Shown: positions 52,222 to 62,763 of the stretch, piece after piece | Position numbering within the stretch: position 1 is the stretch's first letter | Layout: the number at the start of each line of letters is the position of its first letter | DNA from: Salipiger abyssi | GTDB taxonomy: Bacteria; Pseudomonadota; Alphaproteobacteria; Rhodobacterales; Rhodobacteraceae | DNA: 63,031 nucleotides | Reading direction: 5' to 3' | NCBI RefSeq assembly: GCF_017311415.1 | Contig: NZ_JAEKIS010000022.1 | Span: forward strand, 1-63,031 | The notes under the pieces: model-generated | Databases searched by the model: none | Seen by the model: only the letters and a program-made list of their open reading frames with translations | Told to the model about the DNA's origin: nothing | Program-made: the position numbers and the translations under genes

Positions 52222-53232
52222 ATGAGAAAGATGATCGCAAAAAGGCTTGGCCTGATGGTGGTGATGCTGCTCGGCCTCGCCGTCATCACCTTTACCGTCG
52301 CCAATGTCGCGCCGGGCGATCCCGCGCGCCTCGCCGCCGGTCCCGACGCCTCGGCGGATATGGTCGAGGAGATCCGCGTTGAGCGGGGCTTCGACCGGCC
52401 GCTGCCGATCCGGTTCGGCATCTATCTCGGCCAGCTCGTGCAGGGCGATCTCGGCACCTCGGTCTATACCGGGCGGCCCGTGCTTCAGGACGTTGCGCAA
52501 TTCCTGCCCGCCACGGTCGAGCTGGTGCTGTTCTCGATCTTCATCGCCATTCTGCTGGGTGTGCCGCTCGGCGTGCTGGCGGCGGTGTTCCAGAACCGCG
52601 TTCCCGATCACGCGATCCGGCTGCTGTCGGTTTCCGGCGTGGCACTGCCGATGTTCTGGCTGGGCCTGATGCTGCAATGGTATCTGGCGCTGGATCTGGG
52701 ATGGTTTCCCCTTGGCGGGCGGCTCGGGATCTTTGACGACGTACCGCCCAAGATCACCGGCATGATCACCTTCGACGCACTGCTCGCGGGCGATCCGGCC
52801 ACGGCGGGCGCCGCGCTCTGGCATATGATCCTGCCCGCCGCCGCGCTCAGCTTTCCCGCGCTGGCCGCGATCATCCGCGTCAATCGAGCCGAGATGCTGG
52901 AGGTGCTGGGCCGCGATTACGTGACCAATGCCCGCGCACAGGGCATCGGCCCGTTCCGCATCATCGCAGTCTATTCGCTGAAAAACGCCATCCTGCCGAC
53001 GCTGGCGATGATCGGCCTGCGCTTTGGCTGGATGCTGGGCGGCACGGTGCTGGTCGAGGGTGTTTTCGATTTCCCGGGCATCGGGCTTTACGCCGCCAAG
53101 GCCGCGATCTCCTCGGATTTCGAGCCGATCATGGCCGTGACGCTGATCCTGGGCGCGGCCTTCATGCTGACCAATCTCGTGATCGACCTTGCTTATGCCG
53201 CGCTCGATCCGCGCGTGCGCAACCAGATCTGA
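52222..53232 (+). CDS. ABC transporter permease, DppB-like
   Basis: 336 residues; begins 'MRKMIAKRLGLMVVMLLGLA', has the family 'GDPARLAAGPDASADMVEEI' stretch, about six membrane segments, and coupling loop 'YVTNARAQGIGPFRIIAVYS'. First permease of the importer. Gap of 94 bp from the binding protein contains the hairpin; 10 bp to the next permease. Confidence 0.9.
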   Translation: MRKMIAKRLGLMVVMLLGLAVITFTVANVAPGDPARLAAGPDASADMVEEIRVERGFDRPLPIRFGIYLGQLVQGDLGTSVYTGRPVLQDVAQFLPATVELVLFSIFIAILLGVPLGVLAAVFQNRVPDHAIRLLSVSGVALPMFWLGLMLQWYLALDLGWFPLGGRLGIFDDVPPKITGMITFDALLAGDPATAGAALWHMILPAAALSFPALAAIIRVNRAEMLEVLGRDYVTNARAQGIGPFRIIAVYSLKNAILPTLAMIGLRFGWMLGGTVLVEGVFDFPGIGLYAAKAAISSDFEPIMAVTLILGAAFMLTNLVIDLAYAALDPRVRNQI

Positions 53233-53242
53233 CGGAGGCCCC

Positions 53243-54139
53243 ATGACCGACCTCACGACCTCGGCAACCGTCCCCGCCAAGCCGCCGATGCGTTTCCGCG
53301 AGACCCGCCGCCTGACGCGCACCTATTGCCGCTCCTTCTCCTCGGTGCTGGGGCTGGCGCTGGTGGCGCTGTTCCTCTTCGTCGCGGCCTTCGGCCCCTG
53401 GCTCGCCCCCTATCCCGAAGACGCCTATGGCGCGGTGGATTTCGGCGCCAAGCTGCTGCCGCCCTCGCCCGAGCACTGGTTCGGAACCGATCAGGTCGGC
53501 TCCGACATCCTGTCGCGGGTGTTGATCGGCGCGCGGACCACGCTGCAAATCGGCCTCACGGTCACCGGCATCGCGATCCTGATCGGCGTACCGCTGGGGC
53601 TCATCGCCGGCATGACCGGCGGCTGGATCTCCGAAACCATCATGCGGATCACCGACATCTTCCTGTCGATCCCCGGCCTGATCCTCGCCATTGCCATCGT
53701 CGGCGCGCTTGGCCCCGGCATTCTCAACGCCATGGTCGCGCTCAGCCTCGTGTGGTGGCCCGGCTACGTCCGGCTCGTGCAGGCCAAGACCCTGAGCCAG
53801 CGCAACGAGACCTATGTCGACGCCGCCCGCGCGCTTGGCGCCGGGCCGCTGCGGGTGGTGTTCGTGCATGTGCTGCCGAACTGCCTGTCGCCGATCATCG
53901 TCAAGGCGTCGATGGATATGGGCATGGCGATCCTCGGCGCCGCCTCGCTGGGCTTTCTTGGGCTCGGCGCGCAGCCACCCTATCCCGAGTGGGGGGCGAT
54001 GATCTCCACCGGGCGCGCTTATCTGCCCGACTGGTGGTGGTGCACCTTCTTTCCCGGCATGGCGATCTATCTAACGGTGCTCGGCTTCAACCTGATGGGC
54101 GACGGGCTGCGCGACGTGCTCGACCCGCGCCAGAGGTGA
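53243..54139 (+). CDS. ABC transporter permease, DppC-like
   Basis: 298 residues from the ATG at 53243, with GGAGG 6 bp before. N-terminal cytoplasmic part, then 'FGTDQVGSDILSRVLIGART', typical of DppC, and coupling loop 'YVDAARALGAGPLRVVFVHV'. About six membrane segments. Second permease. Confidence 0.9.
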   Translation: MTDLTTSATVPAKPPMRFRETRRLTRTYCRSFSSVLGLALVALFLFVAAFGPWLAPYPEDAYGAVDFGAKLLPPSPEHWFGTDQVGSDILSRVLIGARTTLQIGLTVTGIAILIGVPLGLIAGMTGGWISETIMRITDIFLSIPGLILAIAIVGALGPGILNAMVALSLVWWPGYVRLVQAKTLSQRNETYVDAARALGAGPLRVVFVHVLPNCLSPIIVKASMDMGMAILGAASLGFLGLGAQPPYPEWGAMISTGRAYLPDWWWCTFFPGMAIYLTVLGFNLMGDGLRDVLDPRQR

Positions 54140-54140
54140 C

Positions 54141-55142
54141 ATGATGGCCCCGCTTCTCGATATCCGCGACCTCTCGCTCGTCTTCGACACGTTCGACGGC
54201 ACCTATCACGCCATCGACAAGGTCAGCCTGCAACTCAAACCCGGCGAGGCGCTCGGCCTCGTGGGCGAGACCGGCTGCGGCAAATCCGTGCTGACCCGTG
54301 CCGCCTTCGGCCTCGTGCCGGTGCCGCCGGCGCGGATCACCTCCGGCTCGGTAAGGCTCGACGGGCGCGAGCTGCTGGGCCTGTCCGACCGTGCGCTGCG
54401 CGGCATCCGGGGCAGCGAGGTGGCGATGATCTTTCAGGATCCGATGACCTATCTCAACCCGGTCTTCCGGGTCGGCACCCAGCTCGTGGATGCGATCCGC
54501 GCGCAGTCCGGCGGGCGCATCGGCAAGGCGGAGGCGAAATCAATCGCGCTCGACATGCTGGACAAGGTCCACCTGCCAAACCCCGACCGCCAGTTCCGCG
54601 CCTATCCGCACGAGCTTTCGGGCGGAATGCGCCAGCGGGTGCTGATCGCCATGGCGCTGGCGGCGAAGCCTAAGCTGCTCATCGCCGATGAGCCCACCAC
54701 GGCGCTGGATGTGACGATTCAGGCGCAGATCCTCGATCTGATGGCCGAGCTGGTGGAAGATCTCGGCCTCGCGATGATCATGATCTCGCACGATCTGGGC
54801 GTGGTGGCGCAGGTCTGTTCGCGCGTGGCGGTGATGTATGCGGGCAAGATCGTCGAAGACGCGCCCATAGGGCGGATCTTCGATGCGCCGGCCCATCCCT
54901 ATACCCAGGGGCTGCTGGCCGCGCTGCCGCATCCGTTCAAGCCGGTGGACCGCCTCGCCTCGATCCCAGGCACACTGCCCGATCTGCTGCATCCGCCTGC
55001 CGGATGTCGCTTTGCGGGCCGTTGCGCCCAGGCCCATGCGGCCTGCGCCGCACCGGTGCCGCTGCGCGCGGTCGGCCCGCAGCATCGGGTGGCCTGCACG
55101 CTCTACGAAGACGCCGCGCCGGAAGGAGCCGCTCATGTCTGA
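54141..55142 (+). CDS. ABC transporter ATP-binding protein, DppD-like
   Basis: 333 residues. Walker A '[10 protein letters not shown]', signature '[15 protein letters not shown]', Walker B '[12 protein letters not shown]', switch '[12 protein letters not shown]', and the C-terminal oligopeptide-family tail with cysteines '[14 protein letters not shown]'. Overlaps the next ATPase gene by 8 bp. Confidence 0.9.
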   Translation: MMAPLLDIRDLSLVFDTFDGTYHAIDKVSLQLKPGEALGLVGETGCGKSVLTRAAFGLVPVPPARITSGSVRLDGRELLGLSDRALRGIRGSEVAMIFQDPMTYLNPVFRVGTQLVDAIRAQSGGRIGKAEAKSIALDMLDKVHLPNPDRQFRAYPHELSGGMRQRVLIAMALAAKPKLLIADEPTTALDVTIQAQILDLMAELVEDLGLAMIMISHDLGVVAQVCSRVAVMYAGKIVEDAPIGRIFDAPAHPYTQGLLAALPHPFKPVDRLASIPGTLPDLLHPPAGCRFAGRCAQAHAACAAPVPLRAVGPQHRVACTLYEDAAPEGAAHV

Positions 55143-56115
55143 GACCTCTGACGCGATGCTCGCGATCCGCGATCTCAAGGTCCATTTCCCGCTCGCCAAT
55201 GGACAGGTCGTGCGTGCCGTCGATGGCGTCTCGCTCACGCTGCGTCCGGGCGAGACTGTGGGGCTCGTCGGCGAAAGCGGGTCGGGCAAAACCACCGTCG
55301 GCAAGACCGCGCTGCGGCTGGTGCCCGCCACCGATGGCGAGATCCGTATCGGCGAGCTGGATGTGCTGAATGCCTCGGGCCGCGATCTGCGGCGCTTGCG
55401 GCGCAAGGCGCAGATCATCTTTCAGGATCCGCATTCCTCGCTGAACCCGCGCATGACCATCCGCCGGGCGGTGGCCGAAGGGCTGATCCTCAACACATCT
55501 CTGCGCGGGCGGGCGCTGCGCGAAAAGGTCTCGGAAACGCTGATCGCCATGGGCCTGCCGCCGCAATTTCACGACCGCTTTCCGCATGAGCTTTCGGGCG
55601 GGCAAAAACAGCGCGTCTGCATCGCCCGCGCGCTGGTGCTCGATCCCGACCTTCTGGTGCTGGACGAACCCACTTCGGCGCTGGACGTTTCGGTGCAGGC
55701 GCAGATCCTCGGCGTGCTCAAGGATCTGCGAGCCGAGCGCCCGTCGCTGACACAGCTTTTCATCTCGCACAATCTTGCCGTGATCCGCTTCCTTTGCCAA
55801 AGGGTCGCAGTCATGTATCTTGGCAAGATCGTCGAGGAAGGCCCCGTGGAGCAAGTGTTCAGCGATCCGCGCCACCCTTACACGCGGGCGCTGCTCTCTG
55901 CCGTCCCGGTGCCCGAAGCCGGGCGCAGGCCCGACCGCACCCGCCTGACCGGCGATATCCCGAGCCCCACCGCCGTGCCGAAAGGCTGTGCCTTCCACAC
56001 CCGCTGCCCCGTGGCCCGCAAGGGGCTTTGCGACACCACCCCGCCGCCGCGGGTCGCGGCGGGCGGCGGCCATGCCGCGCTTTGCCACTTCGCCGGGGAG
56101 ATGCAGACCACATGA
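55135..56115 (+). CDS. ABC transporter ATP-binding protein, DppF-like
   Basis: 326 residues from the ATG at 55135, with GGAAGGAG upstream. Walker A 'GESGSGKTTVGKTAL', signature 'LSGGQKQRVCIARAL', Walker B 'LLVLDEPTSALDVSVQ', and the Cys-containing tail 'GCAFHTRCPVARKGLC'. Partner ATPase of DppD. Stop overlaps the LysR start. Confidence 0.9.
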   Translation: MSETSDAMLAIRDLKVHFPLANGQVVRAVDGVSLTLRPGETVGLVGESGSGKTTVGKTALRLVPATDGEIRIGELDVLNASGRDLRRLRRKAQIIFQDPHSSLNPRMTIRRAVAEGLILNTSLRGRALREKVSETLIAMGLPPQFHDRFPHELSGGQKQRVCIARALVLDPDLLVLDEPTSALDVSVQAQILGVLKDLRAERPSLTQLFISHNLAVIRFLCQRVAVMYLGKIVEEGPVEQVFSDPRHPYTRALLSAVPVPEAGRRPDRTRLTGDIPSPTAVPKGCAFHTRCPVARKGLCDTTPPPRVAAGGGHAALCHFAGEMQTT

Positions 56116-57065
56116 GTTTTCCGCTCGACCGGCTGGCGCTCCAGCTCGACTGGAACCTGTTGCGCACCTTCATGGTGATCGTGCAGGAGCGGTCGATCAC
56201 GGCGGCGTCGCAGCGTCTCAACGTCTCGCAGCCCTCGGTCTCGGCGGCCCTGCGCCGGCTCGAAGAGCGGCTTGACCTGCGTCTGGTCGAACGCGGCGGC
56301 GGGCAGACCTTTGTGGTGACCCGCGCCGGCGAGGCGGTCTATCGCGAGGCGCTGGAAATCTATGGCGGTGTGGTGCGGCTGAACGATATCGGAGCCACCG
56401 GCGGGCGGGCGCTCTCGGGTAATGTCGTGATCCACCGCTCTTCGCATCTGGAGATGGACCGGATCACGCCGGTGCTGGAGGAGTTCCGCGCCCAGCACCC
56501 AAGCGTCACCTTCTCGATCCGCTCCGCCCCCTGCCACGAGGTGGCGCAGGCGCTGCAACAGCGTGCCTCCTCCGTCGGCTTCTGCACCCGGATCGACCCG
56601 GCCATCCAGCGGCTGCGCAGCCAGCCGCTCACCCCGCAGGAATTCGGCGTCTATTGCGGGCCCGACCATCCGCTTTATCGGCGTCAGGAGGTCGACCCGG
56701 AGCTACTCGCAGCCTCCGATGTGGTCGGCTACGAGGAAGACCATATCGCTGGCGTCTTGTCCGCGCTGGCGGTCTGGCGGGTGCGTCACGGCATCGGCGG
56801 GCGGTTCATCGCCTCGACCACCGGCATCGTGGATCTTGTCGAGCTGATCGAGCAGGGCAGGGCCATCGGCTGCATGGCCCGGGGGCACGCCCACCGCTAC
56901 GGCACACGGCTGTGGCAGATACCGGTTAATGCAACGCCCCCGCTGGTCGACATGTTCTCGGTCATCGACTTCGAGCGCCACATGACACCGGTCGAAGCCG
57001 CACTGATCGACCATCTGGAGGGCGAGGGACTTGCCAGCCGCCCGCATCCCCGCTCCGATGTCTAA
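56112..57065 (+). CDS. LysR-family transcriptional regulator
   Basis: 317 residues. Helix-turn-helix 'NLLRTFMVIVQERSITAASQ', 'RLNVSQPSVSAALRRLEERL', then 'LRLVERGGGQTFVVTRAGEA'. Effector domain from about residue 95. Translationally coupled (ATGA) to the importer operon, so likely its regulator, and by position also of the divergent DUF917-HyuA-AroM operon. Confidence 0.9.
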   Translation: MSFPLDRLALQLDWNLLRTFMVIVQERSITAASQRLNVSQPSVSAALRRLEERLDLRLVERGGGQTFVVTRAGEAVYREALEIYGGVVRLNDIGATGGRALSGNVVIHRSSHLEMDRITPVLEEFRAQHPSVTFSIRSAPCHEVAQALQQRASSVGFCTRIDPAIQRLRSQPLTPQEFGVYCGPDHPLYRRQEVDPELLAASDVVGYEEDHIAGVLSALAVWRVRHGIGGRFIASTTGIVDLVELIEQGRAIGCMARGHAHRYGTRLWQIPVNATPPLVDMFSVIDFERHMTPVEAALIDHLEGEGLASRPHPRSDV

Positions 57066-57150
57066 GCCTGTGCGCGCGCTCTCAAGCCCTGGGTTCGGCG
57101 AGGAGAACCAACAAGCGCCGTTCTCGCCCGCCGACTGCCGATGGTGATAC

Positions 57151-57171
57151 GGGGCCCGTTCTGCCCCTTTT
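57151..57171 (+). terminator. Short terminator after the importer-LysR operon
   Basis: GGGGC-CCGTTCT-GCCCC-TTTT, 85 bp after the LysR stop and just before the convergent permease gene ends. Stem is short (5 bp) but G/C only and followed by four T. Confidence 0.6.
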
Positions 57172-57177
57172 GACGGA

Positions 57178-58290
57178 TCAGCTCAGGAACCCTCTGAACG
57201 ACCGCAGGGACACCACAAAAAAGACCACCGCGATCCCGGTGAGCCACAGCATTTGCGGCCAGACCACATCCAGCCCGGCGCCGCGGAACAGCACCGATTG
57301 CGATAGGATCACGTAATGGGTGTTGGGCGCGATGAGCATGATGTTCTGCACCAGCTCCGGCATCGACTCGCGCGGGGTCTGGGCACCCGAAAGCACCTGC
57401 AAGGGCAGCAGCACGAGGATCATCATGATGCCGAATTGCGGCATGGAGCGCGCGAAGGTCGCCAGAAAGATCCCCAGCGAGGCGGTTGCGAAGAGATGCA
57501 GCGCGGTCCCCAGCATGAAGAGCGCCAGCGAGCCCTGTAGCGGGATGCCCAGCACCATGTTGCACATCACCACCAGCGCGAACAGCGTGCCCAGGATCAC
57601 CACGAGCGACATCGACCAGAGCTTGCTGATCATGATCTCCAGCGGCGTGACCGGCATCACCAGAAGATGCTCGATCGTGCCGTGTTCGCGCTCGCGGATC
57701 AGCGCCGCGCCGGCGAGGATCAGCGCCAGCAGGGTCACGCTGTTGGCGATGCCCATGATCGCCTGAAACCAGCCGCCGTTGAGCTCGGGGTTGAACCTTG
57801 CGCGCAGTTGCAGATCGGCGGGCGGGCGGGGATCGGCGCGATAGCCGTCGAGGAATTCGGAGACCTCCTCGGACACGATGGTCTGAACATAGCCCGCGCC
57901 GGAAAACGCCTGGGCCATCTGGGTGGCATCGACATTGAGCTGAATCTCCGGGCGCTTGCCGGCCAGAAGATCGGCTTGGAAATCCGGCGGGATATCCAGC
58001 GCGAAGGTGTCGAGCCCTTCGTCCATGCGCCGGTCCATCTCGTGCCAGCCGATGCGCCGGGGCTCGGTGAAAAACGGCGGCTGAAACGCCTGCTCGATGC
58101 GCAGGCTGAGCGGCGACTGGTCCTCGTCGACAATGGCGATGGGGGCGTGGTTCAGCGTCTCGCTGGCGGAGTTCGCCGACGCAGTGATTTGCAGGGTGAA
58201 GGAGAACAGGATCAGGAACATCATGATCGGGTCGCGCGCCAGCCCGCGCAGTTCCTTGATCCCGAGATGAAAGACGTTGCCCAGATCCAT
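57178..58290 (-). CDS. yhhJ: ABC-2 type permease, YhhJ-like
   Basis: 370 residues. One N-terminal membrane segment ('PIMMFLILFSFTLQITASAN'), a large periplasmic loop (about 45-175), then five segments with 'ALIREREHGTIEHLLVMPVT', the ABC-2 signature. Matches E. coli YhhJ in size and layout. Last gene of the marR-hlyD-rbbA-yhhJ operon; one base separates it from rbbA. Confidence 0.85.
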   Translation of the reverse strand: MDLGNVFHLGIKELRGLARDPIMMFLILFSFTLQITASANSASETLNHAPIAIVDEDQSPLSLRIEQAFQPPFFTEPRRIGWHEMDRRMDEGLDTFALDIPPDFQADLLAGKRPEIQLNVDATQMAQAFSGAGYVQTIVSEEVSEFLDGYRADPRPPADLQLRARFNPELNGGWFQAIMGIANSVTLLALILAGAALIREREHGTIEHLLVMPVTPLEIMISKLWSMSLVVILGTLFALVVMCNMVLGIPLQGSLALFMLGTALHLFATASLGIFLATFARSMPQFGIMMILVLLPLQVLSGAQTPRESMPELVQNIMLIAPNTHYVILSQSVLFRGAGLDVVWPQMLWLTGIAVVFFVVSLRSFRGFLS

Positions 58291-58291
58291 C

Positions 58292-61027
58292 TCACTTCTC
58301 CTGTTTGCGCATCAAGAGCGCGCCAAGGCCGATCAGCACCGGGATCGACAGCGCCAGCGGCCAGAGCGCCGAGGACAGCTCGGAAAATCCCAGCCCCTTG
58401 GAAAAGGCGCCGCGCGAGATGGTCATGAAATGGGTGGTGGGGTAGGCGCTGGATATCAGCGCGCTGACCCCCTCCATCGAGGAGACGGGCGTGACCATGC
58501 CGGAAAACTGCACGGCGGGCAGGATCGTTCCCAGCGCGGTGGCAAAGACCGCCGCGAGCTGGCTTTTCACGAAGGCCGAGATCACCAGCCCCATGGCGGT
58601 GGCCGCCGAGACATAGAGCACGCCCGCCAGAAGGAAGAAGGCCAGATCGCCGGTGAAGGGCACCCGGAAGAGAAAGATCGCCAGCAGCGTCAGAAGGATC
58701 AGGTTGACCGCGGCCAGCACCGTATAGGCCAGTTGCTTGCCGAGCAGGAATTCCAGCCGGGTCACCGGGGTGACGTAGAAATTGGTGATCGAGCCCAGCT
58801 CGCGCTCGCGCACCACCGAGAGGGCCGAGAGCATGGCGGGAATGAGCAGCAAGAGGATCGGGATCACCGCCGGCACCATGGCCACGAGGCTCTTGATGTC
58901 GGGGTTGTAGCGATAGCGCAGTTCCAGCCCGAAATCGCCCGCCACCGCGGCTGGCCCGTAGGTCTCGCGCATGCCGGAGCTCAGCCAGCTTTGATGCATG
59001 CCCTGCACATAGCCCATCGCGGTTTCCGCCCGCGTCGGGTTCGATCCGTCGATCCAGCCGCCGACCTCGACATCGCGGCCCCGCAGCATGTCGCGCCCGA
59101 ACTCGGGCGGGATCTCCAGCGCGAGATCGAGCAGTCCCGCGCGCATGCGCCGGTCCATGTCGGCGTAGCTGGTGATCGGGACCTCTTCGATGAAATAGCG
59201 CGAGCCGGAAATCTGGTCGATGTAGTCGCGGCTTACCGTGGACTGGTCGTAATCGAGCACGGCAAAGCGCAGATCCTCGACATCCATATTGACGCCGTAG
59301 CCGATCACCAGCATCAGCAGCAGGGAGCCGAAGACCGCCAGCGCCGCGCGGATCGGGTCGCGGCGCAGCTCCATCGCCTCGCGCATCGCATAGCTCAGCA
59401 TCCGGCGAAGCCCGAAGGTCGCGGGGCCGGAGGCAGGCTCATGCGGTGCCGAGGCGCCCGGGGTGGCCTCGGGCGCCTCTTCGGTGAGAGTTTCGCCGGT
59501 GGCCTCTTCCAGATGTGCGATGAACGCCTCTTCCAGCGTCTCGGCGCCGGAGTCCGCGACGATCTGCGCCGGCCGGTCCGAGACGAGCACCCGGCCCGCA
59601 TGCATGAGCGAGATACGGTCGCACATCATCGCCTCGTTCATGAAATGGGTCGAGACAAAGATCGTCACCCCGTCGTTGCGCGACAGGTCGGCGAGGCTCT
59701 GCCAGAACGCATCGCGCGCCACTGGATCGACGCCGGAGGTCGGCTCGTCGAGGATCAGGATGTCGGGCGCGTGGATCATCGCCACCGCCAGAGACAGCCG
59801 CTGACGCAGCCCCAGCGGCAGCGCGTCGGGGCGGGAATTCAGCACCTCGCCCAGATCGAAGCGGGCGACCATCTCGTCGATGCGGCCCGGAATGTCTTCG
59901 GGCGGGATCTTGAACAGCCGCGCATGCAGGTCGAGGTTCTGCGCCACGGTCAGCTCGCCATAAAGCGAAAACGCCTGGCTCATATAGCCCACGCGCCGGC
60001 GCACGGCGATGTCCCGCGGATCCACCTCCTTGCCGAAAAGCTTCGCGGTGCCGTCGCTTGCCTCCAGCAGCCCGGTGAGCATTTTCATCGTGGTGGTCTT
60101 GCCGCAGCCGTTGGAGCCGAGAAAGCCAAAGATCTCGCCCCGGGGGATGCGGAAACTCACCCGGTCCACGGCGGTGAAATCGCCGAAACGCTTGGTCAGC
60201 CCCTCGGCCTCGATGGCGTAATCGCCGTCCTCTTTGCGGATCGGCGGGATCACCACTTCCTTATGTGCCGCGCGCTCGTCCTCGGGCAGAAGCGCGATGA
60301 AGGCGGCGTCGAGCGTATCGGTGCCGGTGCGCGCCATCAGCGCGTCGGGCGCGCCGGTGTCGAGCACCCGCCCGGCATTCATCGCGATCAGCCAGTCGAA
60401 GCGCGCCGCCTCTTCCATATAGGCGGTTGCCACTAGCACGCTCATGCCGGGGCGCCCGGCGCGGATGCGGTCGATCAGATCCCAGAACTGCCGGCGCGAC
60501 AGCGGGTCGACGCCGGTGGTTGGCTCGTCGAGGATCAGCAGGTCGGGGTCGTGGATCAGCGCGCAGCAGAGCCCCAGCTTCTGCTTCATCCCGCCCGAGA
60601 GTTTGCCCGCCGGGCGGTCGCGAAACGGCTCCAGCCCGGTGGCGCGCAGTAGATCGGCGATCCGGCCCTCACGCTCGGCGCGGTCCTGATTGAAGAGCCG
60701 CCCGAAGAAATCCACGTTCTCGAAGACCGACAGCGTCTCGTAGAGGTTTTTTCCCAGCCCCTGCGGCATATAGGCGATGCGCGGACAAACCTGCTGGCGA
60801 TGCCGGGCAGACCGCATGTCGCCGCCCAGAACGGTCAGCGTGCCCTCCTGCATCGTCCGGGCGCCGGAGATCAGCGCCAGCAGGCTGGATTTGCCCACCC
60901 CGTCCGGACCGATCAGCCCGACCATTTGGCCGGAAGGGATATCCGTGGACACGCTGTCGAGCGCCTGCACCTTGCGGTAGGAGAGGCTGACATCGCGGAT
61001 TTCTGCGATGGCGGAAGGCGTGGTCAT
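58292..61027 (-). CDS. rbbA: Dual-ATPase ABC transporter fused to permease, RbbA/YhiH-like
   Basis: 911 residues, the same length as E. coli RbbA. First ATPase domain '[17 protein letters not shown]' and '[16 protein letters not shown]', '[20 protein letters not shown]'; second '[17 protein letters not shown]', a degenerate signature '[15 protein letters not shown]', '[20 protein letters not shown]'. From about 540 on, an ABC-2 permease with large periplasmic loop and '[20 protein letters not shown]'. In E. coli RbbA is a ribosome-associated ATPase; in this operon with HlyD and YhhJ an exporter role is likely. Start overlaps the HlyD stop (ATGA). Confidence 0.88.
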   Translation of the reverse strand: MTTPSAIAEIRDVSLSYRKVQALDSVSTDIPSGQMVGLIGPDGVGKSSLLALISGARTMQEGTLTVLGGDMRSARHRQQVCPRIAYMPQGLGKNLYETLSVFENVDFFGRLFNQDRAEREGRIADLLRATGLEPFRDRPAGKLSGGMKQKLGLCCALIHDPDLLILDEPTTGVDPLSRRQFWDLIDRIRAGRPGMSVLVATAYMEEAARFDWLIAMNAGRVLDTGAPDALMARTGTDTLDAAFIALLPEDERAAHKEVVIPPIRKEDGDYAIEAEGLTKRFGDFTAVDRVSFRIPRGEIFGFLGSNGCGKTTTMKMLTGLLEASDGTAKLFGKEVDPRDIAVRRRVGYMSQAFSLYGELTVAQNLDLHARLFKIPPEDIPGRIDEMVARFDLGEVLNSRPDALPLGLRQRLSLAVAMIHAPDILILDEPTSGVDPVARDAFWQSLADLSRNDGVTIFVSTHFMNEAMMCDRISLMHAGRVLVSDRPAQIVADSGAETLEEAFIAHLEEATGETLTEEAPEATPGASAPHEPASGPATFGLRRMLSYAMREAMELRRDPIRAALAVFGSLLLMLVIGYGVNMDVEDLRFAVLDYDQSTVSRDYIDQISGSRYFIEEVPITSYADMDRRMRAGLLDLALEIPPEFGRDMLRGRDVEVGGWIDGSNPTRAETAMGYVQGMHQSWLSSGMRETYGPAAVAGDFGLELRYRYNPDIKSLVAMVPAVIPILLLLIPAMLSALSVVRERELGSITNFYVTPVTRLEFLLGKQLAYTVLAAVNLILLTLLAIFLFRVPFTGDLAFFLLAGVLYVSAATAMGLVISAFVKSQLAAVFATALGTILPAVQFSGMVTPVSSMEGVSALISSAYPTTHFMTISRGAFSKGLGFSELSSALWPLALSIPVLIGLGALLMRKQEK

Positions 61028-62088
61028 TCGGCGAGCGTCTGCTGAAGGGACTCAGGCCACTCTGCCTCCGGGTCGACGCGCACATAGGCCATGCCGGGCA
61101 GACCGGTCTTCACCTGCGTGATATAGCGCTGCAACAGCTCCGGGTCGATCCGGGCGCGGACCCGGAAGGTCAGTTTCAGCCGTTCCTGCTCGGTTTCGAC
61201 GGTGCGCGGGGTGAACTGCGCCACATCCGAAACGAAGGAGACGCTGGCCGGAATGGCGATTTCCGGCGCGGCATCCATGACCAGCCGGACCTCGGTGCCG
61301 ATGCCGATACGGCCGGCCTCTTCGGTGGGCAGGAAGAAGCTCATATAGACATTGGAGACGTCGATCATGTTGATCACCCGCCCGCCGGCGCCCAGCACCT
61401 CGCCCGGTTCGGCGAGGCGATACTGCACCCGCCCGTCGCGCGGCGCGGTGAGCGTGGCATCTTCGATCTGCACCTCGATCCGGGTCACCGAGGCCTGCGC
61501 CGCCTCGACCGCGGCCTGCGCATCGACGATCATCGCCTCGGCAGAGCCGATGGCCACCTTGGCGGCGGCCTGCGACGCCTGCGCCGAGGCCAGCGCGGCG
61601 CGCGCGCGCCGTTCGGCGGCGCGGTCGTCGTCCAGCGTCTGCTGCGACACGGTGTTGCTCTCGGCGAGGCGCTCGGAGCGTTCCAGGCGCGTGGCGGCGG
61701 CATCCAGATCGGCCTGCTGCAATTCGACGGTCGCCTCGGCGGCGTCGAATTCCGCCTGCCGCTGCGCCACGAGGCTTTTCGCCGTCTCCACCGAGATCTC
61801 TGCCCGGCGCAGCTGCGCGGCGGCCTCGGCGCGCTGCGCGGTAAGCTCGGTGGTGTCCATCTGCGCCAGCACGTCGCCCGCGGTGACGAAGTCCCCCTCG
61901 GAGACCAGAACATCCTCCAGCCGACCGCCGGTTTTGCCCGCAATGTCGATATCCACAGCCTCGAGCCGGCCATTGGCGCTCACGAGCCCCTCCGGCTGCC
62001 CGTTTGTCGAAAGTCCCTGAAAGGCCATCCAGCCGATGAGCGCCACGAGAGCGGCTCCAAGAGCCAGCCATTTCGGTTGCAGTTTCAT
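61024..62088 (-). CDS. yhiI: HlyD-family membrane fusion protein, YhiI-like
   Basis: 354 residues. N-terminal membrane anchor '[20 protein letters not shown]', lipoyl-like half '[20 protein letters not shown]', a long Ala/Glu-rich coiled coil at about 85-195, then '[20 protein letters not shown]' and a beta-barrel. Links the inner-membrane exporter to an outer-membrane channel. First structural gene after marR. Confidence 0.87.
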   Translation of the reverse strand: MKLQPKWLALGAALVALIGWMAFQGLSTNGQPEGLVSANGRLEAVDIDIAGKTGGRLEDVLVSEGDFVTAGDVLAQMDTTELTAQRAEAAAQLRRAEISVETAKSLVAQRQAEFDAAEATVELQQADLDAAATRLERSERLAESNTVSQQTLDDDRAAERRARAALASAQASQAAAKVAIGSAEAMIVDAQAAVEAAQASVTRIEVQIEDATLTAPRDGRVQYRLAEPGEVLGAGGRVINMIDVSNVYMSFFLPTEEAGRIGIGTEVRLVMDAAPEIAIPASVSFVSDVAQFTPRTVETEQERLKLTFRVRARIDPELLQRYITQVKTGLPGMAYVRVDPEAEWPESLQQTLAE

Positions 62089-62170
62089 TTATATCCTCAT
62101 GTCTGGACAGGCGGGAAGCCACGGTCGGTCTGACTGTTTCCGGTCTCGTTGCGATGGTACAGGCCAGAGG

Positions 62171-62677
62171 TCATTCCATGCCTGCGATCTTGTGGCGCAG
62201 CTCGGCGCGATCCGTCTCTGAAATGGCGAGATGTCCTGTGGTGACACGTCGGATATTTTCCAGATACCGTGCCACCACCTCCAGCTCCGCCGTGGTGAAT
62301 TCGTCCGTGACCTGCGTGTAATGCGTGTGCAGCGCGGTATAGTCCCGCAAAGACCGCGCGGCGGCGCCTTCGTTCAGCGAGATCAGCACCCCGCGACGGT
62401 CCTTCGGGTTCGGCCGGCGGGAGATCATCCCGGCGTTCTCCAGTCGCAGAAGCAGGGCAGAGACCGCACCCGAAGTCAGACCGAGCGCGTGACCCATTTC
62501 TGTCGGGCTCATCGGGGCCTCGTATTCCGCAAGAAGACAGATTGCCCGGAAATCGGTCGAGTGCATTTCGCTCGACTGCGCGCTTTGCTCATAAACCGCC
62601 TCGATCTGCTGCATGAAGCGCAGCAGCGCCTGGCCCACCAGGCGCACAACCTCATATCTGTCTGATCTACCGGACAT
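62171..62677 (-). CDS. MarR-family transcriptional regulator
   Basis: 168 residues. Winged helix 'STDFRAICLLAEYEAPMSPT', 'EMGHALGLTSGAVSALLLRL', 'ENAGMISRRPNPKDRRGVLI', with the DRR wing motif. It lies 82 bp ahead of the HlyD gene on the same strand; a dyad directly before its start suggests autoregulation. Confidence 0.9.
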   Translation of the reverse strand: MSGRSDRYEVVRLVGQALLRFMQQIEAVYEQSAQSSEMHSTDFRAICLLAEYEAPMSPTEMGHALGLTSGAVSALLLRLENAGMISRRPNPKDRRGVLISLNEGAAARSLRDYTALHTHYTQVTDEFTTAELEVVARYLENIRRVTTGHLAISETDRAELRHKIAGME

Positions 62678-62681
62678 TCTT

Positions 62682-62700
62682 TATCTTAACAAAAAAGATA
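62682..62700. promoter_or_regulatory. MarR operator-like dyad
   Basis: TATCTT-AACAAAA-AAGATA, five bases before the marR start codon; another AAGATA at 62711-62716. Size (19 bp) and place fit a MarR repressor site. Confidence 0.6.
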
Positions 62701-62763
62701 CTTTATTGTGAAGATAGATTTAGGGTCACCATGACGAAAAACGCCGCGTTGCCTGCTGTATCC

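Noticed and set aside
58277-60436. Open frame of 719 codons on the plus strand across rbbA
   Set aside because: Antisense shadow of two intact ATPase domains.
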